From Paragyromitra xinjiangensis (lineage: Eukaryota; Ascomycota; Pezizomycetes; Pezizales; Discinaceae): a stretch of DNA of 64,000 bases. Positions within the stretch are counted from its first letter, which is position 1, and each line of letters opens with the position of its first letter. A program made the position numbers and the translations under genes. The notes under the pieces are model-generated. The model did not search any database. It saw nothing but the letters and a program-made list of their open reading frames with translations, and was not told the DNA's origin. Of the stretch, positions 56,886 through 64,000 are shown piece after piece. The stretch covers positions 806,001-870,000 of the forward strand of contig JBCAMK010000013.1 in the NCBI GenBank assembly GCA_038503065.1, read 5' to 3'.

Positions 56886-57473
56886 CCATCGTCGCAAAAA
56901 GCCCCAAAAAAGTCGTAGGCCGCAGTAAAATTTAGCAATTTCCGGTAGTCTCGCGTAACATATGGGTCCTACCACAGGCTTGCCATAGCATATCCGTGCT
57001 TTTGGTAGTCTCTCATAGCGTATGGCTTCTTTAGCAAGCAATCTCGTAGCCTTCACGTATCCTTTCGGGAGGCTTTGTGTGTTAACTCTCCTTTCATGGC
57101 CTTTCGCCAATATCCGTGCACTCTACCACCAACTCTGATGTGCCCACCGTTTTGCTACCATTGCTACCATGGGCTTTCACCGTGCTTGCTAATATCCGTG
57201 CAACTCTGACATGTCTACCATTTTGCTAGCATTGCTACCGCGGGCTTTCACCATGCTCGCTAATATCCGTGCACTCTACCGCCAACTCTGACATGTCTAC
57301 CACTAACTCTGACGTGCCTACTATTTTACGTGCTTTCGCTATGTTTGCTAGTGTAAGCCCTTTGATTCGCTACTAGACATGCTTTTACTATGTTCGCTAG
57401 TATAAGCCCTTTCGCTACTAGTATGCTACAAGAAACAGAAACACCTCAAGTACTAGCTAAAGACCTATCCTAA
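56886..57473. repeat. degenerate tandem repeats downstream of the gypsy break
   Basis: After an abrupt junction (tcgcaaaaagccccaaaaaa), the DNA is made of short degenerate repeats: gcgtatggcttctttagc-type units to about 57100, then units of about 70-85 bp starting aatatccgtgcactctaccaccaactctgac (57108, 57190, 57261). No coding sequence. The motif AACTCTGAC recurs here and in the Plavaka ORF repeats. Confidence 0.6.
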
Positions 57474-57822
57474 TCCAACATGAATATGAAAACATTCCCT
57501 GTAATAGTGTCCTGCGGTTGCCATCCGATCTACTGAGAACCGCCACGAAGACTAAGGACCAAGTACAAAGTCGACTCCTTCTGGGTAGCCTAGCTTGCCG
57601 TTGAAAATGAGACGCTGCTGGTCTGGAGGAATGCCTTCCTTGTTCTCATCCAACACGAATATGAAAACATTTCCCATAATCGCGTCCTGTGGTTGCCGTC
57701 CGATCTACTGGGAACCGTCACGAAGACTAAGGACCAAGTGCAAAGTCGACTCCTTCTGGGTAGCCTAGCTTGCCGTCAAAAATGAGACGCTGCTGGTCTG
57801 GAGGAATTCCCTCCTTATTGTC
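57474..57822. repeat. tandem duplication, 175-bp period, two copies
   Basis: Two adjacent copies starting at about 57474 and 57649 (tccaacatgaatatgaaaac / tccaacacgaatatgaaaac) with scattered substitutions; shared blocks include gactaaggaccaag and gacgctgctggtctgg. They lie between the gypsy remnant and the 3' end of the Plavaka ORF. Non-coding as far as I can see. Confidence 0.75.
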
Positions 57823-57893
57823 CTCGATCTCAACAAACTGGGACTTCGCCTCTGACACCGACTCTGACACCGACACTCTGACACTGACTTTGC

Positions 57894-59915
57894 TTAATAA
57901 ACTGTGTTAAACATCTCCAGATCGATGTAGTTGTTGATGAAATATCGCCCTTTTTTGCCTGCCTCTGCAGCGATGAGGTGAACAGCACGGGATATACGGC
58001 TCACTGGAATAATTCTCCCCTTTGTCGTGACTCCGGTATCCGATAGCTCCGAGTGTTTACGGACTTCTATCATGCCGCTGTTTGGGTTAGGTCTACCGGC
58101 ATTCATCACAGTCAGATATTCCACCAACACCAGTTCGTGGCCTATTTTGCGAAACTTTGGACGACCGTTGTCTTTATTTCCATCGGGGACCTTGTCGATG
58201 AAGGTGAAAACACAAATGAGCTCTGCCGGCTTCAAGCCAGTCTCATTGAAGTAGCTCTGGTTAGGCCCACTAACCCCAGGCTCTGTCTGAATGAGGACGT
58301 GGTCGTACCGGGAGCCATCTCTCCTCCAATCGGTCACACATCGCGCAAATTCTGTGTAGAATTCCTCGGGATCGTTGTGAGAAGGGAAGCTGGCCACCAC
58401 TCCTGTGCCCATCGTAACCTTTTGTGCTGCAATCCAGGGGATACTGCTTCGATATTGTGTCAAATGATAACTAGTGTTTGTCCCGGGTTGGATTGTAAAG
58501 AGATAATCCCGTACAAGCTTCAGCAACTCTGACGCGGACGCCAACTCTGACGTGGGCGCCAACTCTGACGTAGGCGCCAACTCTGATGTAGGTGCCAACT
58601 CTGACGCTGACATGTTGATGTGGCGTGGTAGTTGCAGTTTCCCCATCAAAATTTGCTTGGGAATATGCCCACTTATGACAGTTTTCGTTTCTTTCCGACC
58701 GACTCGTAACTCATCCACAAGAGATAAACAGACTGTTGCCCATCGTGAGCCGGTATTTATCAGATGTTGCAGCAGCGCGGTTCGTCCTTTAAGTTTGAAC
58801 AATCTATCCTCCCATCTTAGCATTTGCAAAAGCGGCTTTACCTTGTTTGTTGATCGATAGGCCTCTTTGATCATCCAGGAATGCGCGGCTTCACTTTGCT
58901 CCGTGTCAGAGTTGTCACATGATCCGAAGTCGCGTATACTCTCGGCGTAATGGCGCATCATGTGAAGCTTTGGTATGCGGTCAAAGTTTCCAGAGTCCCT
59001 GGATTCCACGAAGTTCCCCAAAAGAGACTTGTAGCCCGCCATTGCTTTATCCATCATTTCCAGGGTGTCCTCTCTATGGGAGTGATAGCCGGCAAACATA
59101 ATGAATTCAGTAAGATGTTTCAGACATCTCAAGTGCTCCGGCCGTCTTTTAAAAAATGGCGTTAGGACGCTGATCCACACCTTCAGCATGTGCTTGTATT
59201 CCGCCCCCGTCCACTGAGAAATCTGGGAAAATTTGTGACCGAAGTTCTTCAGATCACTAAACAGGGGTATCTCTACGAACCGCTGATCGATCTCCACGAT
59301 GACGTGTGGTCCATGCTCCTGTACGAGATATGTACATACCCACTTCCATGTATGGTCCTTCAGGACACCCTTGAGTAATTGATGAAGCCGGTCTGGATTG
59401 ATTGCATGATAGATATTGCAGTGGACGTGGTGGACGGCAAAGTTTTCGAAACCAAATCTCCACTGCCCTACGGCTTCGAGCTCTGCTGTCGACATTAGAG
59501 CATAGCGGGTGGGATCTCTGGGGGTAGGCGGGGCCCCAGTCAGAGTACTCAAGTTGTCGGGGGTGCATTCGCACCGAGGGCACCACATAGACTTTACCAA
59601 TGTCAGAGTGACCATTTCTGGGTAATCGGCTATCCATGTCGCAATGTGGGGAAAGACTTTCCTTGTATATCCGTCTGCACAAACGACATCTGCCCCTTCC
59701 CGTCCTGTGGATTCTAAAGGGCGCAACATCTGCCGGATTGCCTCATGAAAGATCTTTCTCGTCATTTCTCTTGCTGGGTTCTTTGGGATTTTAGGGAGGA
59801 TTCCAAGCAAGACCAACCCATTCATTCTGACGGCTCGTCGTTTCTTTTTCGTGAGGTTTCCAACCGACATATATACTGGCCATGCGCTCTTATCAGCACT
59901 CAATGTGGATAGCAT
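57894..59915 (-). CDS. Plavaka-type (KDZ superfamily) transposase, N-terminally truncated
   Basis: A single open frame of 673 codons. The start (MLSTLSADKSAWPVYMSVGN) corresponds to the middle of a full Plavaka transposase, where such proteins read ...DKSAWPVYLTIGN; the upstream zinc-binding part and the first several hundred residues are missing. Other family-like blocks: REGADVVCADGYTRKVFP, KSMWCPRCECTPDN, NIYHAINPDRLHQLLKGVLK, FGHKFSQISQWTGAEYKHML, KLHMMRHYAESIRDFGS, SEAAHSWMIKEAYRSTNK. An in-frame repeat (SELAPT three to four times, about 58540-58610) interrupts the C-terminal part. The upstream side ends in an AAAT run that I read as a LINE 3' tail inserted into the gene. The ATG at 59915 is therefore probably an internal codon. 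Remarkably no stop has accumulated. Confidence 0.8.
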   Translation of the reverse strand: MLSTLSADKSAWPVYMSVGNLTKKKRRAVRMNGLVLLGILPKIPKNPAREMTRKIFHEAIRQMLRPLESTGREGADVVCADGYTRKVFPHIATWIADYPEMVTLTLVKSMWCPRCECTPDNLSTLTGAPPTPRDPTRYALMSTAELEAVGQWRFGFENFAVHHVHCNIYHAINPDRLHQLLKGVLKDHTWKWVCTYLVQEHGPHVIVEIDQRFVEIPLFSDLKNFGHKFSQISQWTGAEYKHMLKVWISVLTPFFKRRPEHLRCLKHLTEFIMFAGYHSHREDTLEMMDKAMAGYKSLLGNFVESRDSGNFDRIPKLHMMRHYAESIRDFGSCDNSDTEQSEAAHSWMIKEAYRSTNKVKPLLQMLRWEDRLFKLKGRTALLQHLINTGSRWATVCLSLVDELRVGRKETKTVISGHIPKQILMGKLQLPRHINMSASELAPTSELAPTSELAPTSELASASELLKLVRDYLFTIQPGTNTSYHLTQYRSSIPWIAAQKVTMGTGVVASFPSHNDPEEFYTEFARCVTDWRRDGSRYDHVLIQTEPGVSGPNQSYFNETGLKPAELICVFTFIDKVPDGNKDNGRPKFRKIGHELVLVEYLTVMNAGRPNPNSGMIEVRKHSELSDTGVTTKGRIIPVSRISRAVHLIAAEAGKKGRYFINNYIDLEMFNTVY

Positions 59916-60212
59916 TATTTATTTATTTATTTATTGTTCATACTCGCATGCATCCGAAACGGATATGGCGTACAGCAGAAGAAAACCCAACAGGAACATA
60001 AAAAAAAAACAAAACAAAACTAACTAATCCTCCACCAGTTCCAACTCAGCCTCTTCTAGGCTCGTCATCAGTGAATGTGTTAATACCCCGATCTAGTGAC
60101 TCCCTCTCACAGTGTCAAGACTACCCTGGGCATTCTTCCTTTACCATTGCTTGCTTTGTGCCTATAGCACTCCTTCCACCAGGTCCGAAGACCCCTGAAG
60201 GTTGGATACATC
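59916..60212 (-). mobile_element. LINE 3' end with (AAAT)n tail
   Basis: On the minus strand this segment ends gaacaataaataaataaata directly before the Plavaka frame, a tail typical of fungal LINEs. It includes a T-rich/A-rich UTR and a frame resembling an ORF2 C-terminus with stops (LMTSLEEAELELVED). It was contiguous with 62986-64000 before the LTR element inserted at 60213. Confidence 0.55.
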
Positions 60213-60736
60213 TGTCACGGATCCTGATTTAGTACTCTTGTTTTGTCTATTATGTCATGGAAGAAACTAATGGAGGGAGAAACTACCTAACGGAGGGAGA
60301 AACTAGGTCATGTATTGCGTCATGAAGATCATGACGAGGGGACACGCAGTGTATTACGCAGTTGGATTTCTTATGACATCATGTACTGAGTCATGACTAC
60401 GCAAGAGCTTGCGTAGGCATAGAGTCATAGCTAAATGAACGCGTCAGAGACTACGCAATGGTATTGCGTAGAAGGGATACAAAGGTCATGTATCGACCTC
60501 TATATAAGAGAGGTCGAGTAGATAGTTAGTTTAGTTCTGTACGCAATCTTCTAAGTTATAAATCGAAGCCTCTTCTCAACTATAACAACACTTGTATAAT
60601 GTCTACACTAAAGACAACGACGAAGTGAGTTGAAACACGAGTTCGATTGACGCTTGAGTAACAAATACCATGTTACGGAACTGTCATATTCTTGACTTAA
60701 TGTCGTGCAACAATCGTGAGTGGCACGGTCGTTACA
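60213..60736 (+). repeat. 5' LTR of the non-autonomous element
   Basis: 524 bp, TG...CA ends; contains TATATAAGAG at 60501-60510 and a short direct repeat of ggagggagaaacta (about 60270-60295). Confidence 0.92.
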
Positions 60737-60807
60737 TAAGATTGCGTCCTATCTAGTCGACTATATGACAAGATAGTATACAGGAACCTAATGGAGGGAG
60801 AAACTAC

Positions 60808-61016
60808 ATCACTACCAACGAGGCAAATTCAGTCAAGTCATGCTCAGCCAGCGACGGCAACCCAAGAACCATCACTACCAACAAGGCATATTCAGTCAAG
60901 TCATGCTCAGCCAGCGACGGCAACCCAAGAACCATCACTACCAACAAGGCATATTCAGTCAAGTCATGCTCAGCCAGCGACGGCAATCCAGGAACCATCA
61001 CTACCCACAAGTCAAG
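60808..61016 (+). repeat. 63-bp tandem repeat, 3.3 copies
   Basis: Unit starts atcactaccaac at 60808, 60871, 60934 and (partial) 60997: exact 63-bp spacing, a multiple of three, so each frame repeats a 21-residue unit (for example QPATATQEPSLPTRHIQSSH). Lies in the internal region of the non-autonomous LTR element. Confidence 0.9.
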
Positions 61017-61499
61017 TCATACCCCACCCACGACATGTTCAACTATGCGAAGAACAGTCAAAGAAAAGAACGGTCACAAACGGTAACAGATTAGTCAGGA
61101 ATGACTAAGAAAACACCGTGAAAAGCCACGAAAACCGGAAAATTTTTTTGGAGAGGGGGGGGAGAGAGGAGTTACCAATCGTCGAGGACGACGATTTAGG
61201 AGGGAGAAACTAGTAGGAGGAAGAATAAGGAAGGAATAAAGTATCCCTAAGGACGACTAGCGACTTTGAGAACGAGATTAGCGAAGGCGATGGAAAGCAA
61301 AGTGATCAAAAGAGCGTAGCGAGCGAAGCGAAGCGCAGATAGGACGAAGGGATACGACAAAGATCACGAACCATGAACTACGAAGAAAGGTTACAAATAC
61401 AGTTTAAGGTTACAAGTACAGTCAAGCACTCGGAACCTGAAAGAACTGGAAAATTTGAAACTTTTCAGACGTATGACATCACAGCCGATAAGGCATATG

Positions 61500-61800
61500 T
61501 CAGTCAAGAAAACCAAGGAAACCCTGCGACGATCCTGTTATGCACAGGACTATTGCAGAACAACGTCGAGAAAACCAAGGAAACCCTGCGACGATCCTGT
61601 CATGCACAGGACTATTGCAGGACGACATCAAGAAAATCAAGGAACATCATCACTGCGACATCGCACATTCAGAAAATCAAGGAAATCATCACTGCCAGCA
61701 AGGCATATTTCAGCCAAGAAATCAAGGAAACCCTGCGACGATCCTATTACACACAGGACTATCGCAAGGCAACATCGAGAAAACCAAGGAAACCATGCGG
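61500..61800 (+). repeat. degenerate ~60-bp repeats in the LTR element
   Basis: Three to four imperfect copies of aaccaaggaaaccctgcgac + gatcctgt...gcacaggactattgcag at about 61510, 61570, 61715 and 61780. All frames stay partly open; no protein family is recognised. Confidence 0.6.
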
Positions 61801-61984
61801 CGATCACGCCAATCACGGAAATAAGGAATCAAGGAATTACCACTGCCGAGATGACATATTCAGTCGCGAAGAAAGCCAGGAGGATTAACTTATAAGAAAG
61901 GGAGAAGGCCGTGAACAGAGTAGTTCGCTACAAAACTCACAAACCATCATATACATCCCCGATTAAGAAAAATTCTAATTCACG

Positions 61985-62296
61985 ATGGGCTTTCCAATCC
62001 GTCAAGACTTTCCCGAAGACCAAGACAGTATGCGATACTGTCGAAGGTGCCTACAATGGGTCCAAGATAAGGACCACGAAGACGACTGCCTCCTACCATT
62101 AACCCAAGAGGAGGAGCACGCATTGCTACATTGGACGGTATGCTACAACGACCAATGTTTGATTCACGAAGCCGAGAAGGTAGCAGAAAACCACTGGCCC
62201 CGAAGACCCACACGACGACAAGCTCGAAGACGAAGGGGACATCAACCCCTTACGAACGAACAAATGGAACGGTGGGGAGTCGGATACGGGTGGTAA
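61985..62296 (+). CDS. 103-codon Cys/His-containing ORF in the non-autonomous LTR element
   Basis: Encodes a compact, charged protein with zinc-binding-like spacing: SMRYCRRCLQWVQDKDHEDD then C, and LHWTVCYNDQCLIHEAEK, followed by a basic Arg-rich stretch (RRPTRRQARRRRGHQ) and an aromatic end (WGVGYGW). The paired Cys (CxxC ... C, and CxxxxC ... H) and basic tail would suit a nucleic-acid-binding protein. It is the only part of the interior that looks like a folded domain. No family match is recognised; a Gag- or Pol-derived remnant is possible. Confidence 0.45.
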   Translation: MGFPIRQDFPEDQDSMRYCRRCLQWVQDKDHEDDCLLPLTQEEEHALLHWTVCYNDQCLIHEAEKVAENHWPRRPTRRQARRRRGHQPLTNEQMERWGVGYGW

Positions 62297-62461
62297 TCAA
62301 GTCATGAAAAGATTATCGAACCCTATTGTCGAATCATTCCAGAATGTTTTCAAGTTATATTTTCAAGTCATTCAAGTCATGTTATATTTCGAGTCATGAG
62401 AAATTGTCAAGTCAAGAATTAAGAGTCGTTGTGGAAAACGACTTTGGAAGGAGGGAACTAA

Positions 62462-62985
62462 TGTCACGGATCCTGATTTAGTATTCTTGTTTTGTCTATT
62501 ATGTCATGGAAGAAACTAATGGAGGGAGAAACTACCTAACGGAGGGAGAAACTAGGTCATGTATTGCGTCATGAAGATCATGACGAGGGGACACGCAGTG
62601 TATTACGCAGTTGGATTTCTTATGACATCATGTACTGAGTCATGACTACGCAAGAGCTTGCGTAGGCATAGAGTCATAGCTAAATGAACGCGTCAGAGAC
62701 TACGCAATGGTATTGCGTAGAAGGGATACAAAGGTCATGTATCGACCTCTATATAAGAGAGGTCGAGTAGATAGTTAGTTTAGTTCTGTACGCAATCTTC
62801 TAAGTTATAAATCGAAGCCTCTTCTCAACTATAACAACACTTGTATAATGTCTACACTAAAGACAACGACGAAGTGAGTTGAAACACGAGTTCGATTGAC
62901 GCTTGAGTAACAAATACCATGTTACGGAACTGTCATATTCTTGACTTAATGTCGTGCAACAATCGTGAGTGGCACGGTCGTTACA
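62462..62985 (+). repeat. 3' LTR of the non-autonomous element
   Basis: 524 bp, nearly identical to the 5' LTR; TATA box at 62750-62759; followed by the acatc target duplicate. Confidence 0.92.
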
Positions 62986-63009
62986 ACATCAATAAGGGTG
63001 GGGTGTAAC

Positions 63010-64000
63010 TTAAGTTACCATGCGATCCTGACGTTCGCTGGCAGTAAGTCTGGCTTGGGTGAGTTTGAGGCAACCAGAGAAGTTACCACGATGCGGTTCG
63101 TTACAGTTCTTGCAACGGATGATGGTGTGGAGGCAGGGAGCTCCCTTGATGGTGCAAGAGGAGGTTGTGCATGAGTGGGAGGATGCTGTATGAGGCCCAG
63201 CACAGATGTTGCAGAAGGGTGTTTTGCTGGTACAGCGTTGTTGTGGGTGGCCAAAGGCCAGGCAGGTAGTGCATTGGGTGTCTGGCCCAAAGCGAAGGTA
63301 TTTGGTGACTTTGTGGCGAAGTCCAAACATGGAGAGCCCTCTCTCAAGGGCAGTGGTGGCAGGCTGCTTCCCCACAATGGTAAGAACCATGGAGGATGCC
63401 TGTTTCAAGTTCCCCTCTCTCTGCTCAGGTCTGGTGAGCCAGCGGGGGTCGCGGAGTAGGGTGGTGCCTGGGTTAAACTGCTCAACCTCAGATCTGATTT
63501 GCTGGAAGCCCTCTTCGCCAGAGGGAATGGAGGTGGGAATGTTATGCACAACAACTTGGGTCAGGACTGCTTCCTTCTCCATGCTGTTGGCATTGGGGAT
63601 GGTGTTGCGAACAACTTCCTCAAGCTTTTGTCTTTACTTAAGGAGGGAGTCAGAGGTAGTGGAGGTGACAGCAATGAGCTGCACATGGTGAGCTGGTGTG
63701 AATCGCACCTCTGCAATCAATGGCCTTTCCAGGGCAGCATTGACTGCATTGCGAATGAGGAGTGGGGTGATGTCATCAGGAATGGGTAGACCATTCCTGG
63801 TGATGATGAGTGTACGGTCGCGTTTTGGGGGGTTTGGAGGTGTTTTGGTAGGCTTGGAGGCCTTGCTGGCGGGTCTAGGAGCCCTTTTAGAGGCAACCTG
63901 AGCCCAGGAGGTGGTGGCTGGCGGGGGAGGTGGGGGGAGGTTGGCAGAGGTCAGAATGGTTGTGAGAGTCCGTTTCTGTTCCAGGTCTGCAACCTTGGAG
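63010..64000 (-). pseudogene. LINE ORF1 (Gag-like, zinc knuckles), one stop codon, open at window end
   Basis: Minus-strand frame entering from the right edge: Lys/Pro-rich N-terminal part (KASKPTKTPPNPPKRDRTL), then LIITRNGLPIPDDITPLLIR and a TAA stop at 63634-63636, then 190 codons to 63010 with LERGLSMFGLRHKVTKYLRF, the knuckle CTTCLAFGHPQQRC, CNICAGPHTASSHSC and CKNCNEPHRGNFSGC. This is the usual ORF1 of fungal Tad/jockey-like LINEs: RNA-binding with three Cys-rich knuckles. The stop could derive from CAA. ORF2 with endonuclease and RT is not present next to it; only a 3' tail lies across the inserted LTR element. Confidence 0.8.

Larger units (their letters stand above)
60213..62985 (+). 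mobile_element. complete non-autonomous LTR retrotransposon (2,773 bp)
   Basis: Two 524-bp LTRs (60213-60736 and 62462-62985) start TGTCACGGATCC and end GGTCGTTACA and differ at one base I could find (60235 C, 62484 T). The element is flanked by a perfect 5-bp duplication acatc (60208-60212 and 62986-62990). A purine-rich tract (ggaaggagggaa) precedes the 3' LTR. The 1.7-kb interior has no protease, RT, RNase H or integrase; it holds tandem repeats and a 103-codon ORF. A TATA box (tatataagag, 60501) lies in each LTR. It must be moved by proteins of another element. Confidence 0.92.

Noticed and set aside
45521..64000. A single LINE split by a 15-kb insertion (ORF1 at 63 kb, RT at 45.6-48 kb)
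   Set aside because: The endonuclease part is missing, the junction bases (gcgct and acatc) do not match, and the 63-kb ORF1 has its own 3' tail at 59.9 kb; two separate LINE copies are simpler.
1..64000. CRISPR array, bacterial operons, riboswitches, rRNA or tRNA genes
   Set aside because: Eukaryotic gene structure throughout; the only regular arrays are the 63-bp and 175-bp tandem repeats and minisatellites, and I saw no cloverleaf or rRNA sequence.

Overview
The window looks like nuclear DNA of a filamentous ascomycete (Pezizomycotina). Genes carry several short GT-AG introns, intergenic spacers are short and often divergent or convergent, and the proteins are typical of that group (RAX2, KEX2, a glycoside-pentoside-hexuronide sugar symporter, DUF1746 protein, RPL33, BNA1). 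The transposon mix (Ty3/gypsy, LINE, Plavaka) and very small exons would suit a repeat-rich lineage such as Pezizomycetes, but I cannot fix the species. All exon models were built by eye from reading frame, splice sites and remembered family sequences.

Layout. 1-3838: 3' part of a RAX2-like polarity protein. 3839-12222: gene-poor spacer holding one small spliced hypothetical gene (8677-9607, minus) and a hairpin element. 12223-28264: compact housekeeping block: glucose-6-phosphate dehydrogenase, sucrose/alpha-glucoside-type symporter, homoserine kinase, RFC2 clamp-loader subunit, DUF1746 (Dsc4-like) protein, ribosomal protein L33, an unknown ORF, 3-hydroxyanthranilate dioxygenase, and a Ctr copper transporter. 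28265-40342: PhoD-like phosphatase, a spacer with three TA-flanked hairpin (MITE-like) elements, kexin, thioredoxin reductase.

42.9 kb to the end is a transposon cluster with no recognisable host gene: an unknown repeat-associated ORF with a 40-45 bp minisatellite, two solo LTRs of one family in opposite orientation, a LINE reverse-transcriptase ORF with stops, a Ty3/gypsy element broken by frameshifts, a DNA-transposon insertion, a nonsense codon and a truncated integrase, tandem repeats, a 5'-truncated Plavaka (KDZ) transposase, a LINE ORF1/3' tail, and a complete 2.77-kb non-autonomous LTR element with two 524-bp LTRs differing at one base and a 5-bp target duplication.

The host genes do not form one pathway. 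Functional threads are NADPH/redox (G6PD, thioredoxin reductase), amino acid and NAD synthesis (homoserine kinase, BNA1), replication (RFC2), secretory processing and Golgi quality control (KEX2, DUF1746) and nutrient uptake (sugar, copper). Points of most interest: strong over-representation of the palindrome TACATGTA in non-coding DNA, the TA-flanked hairpins, exons of 7-27 nt, a probable GC-AG intron in RPL33, and the nested history of the transposon cluster.
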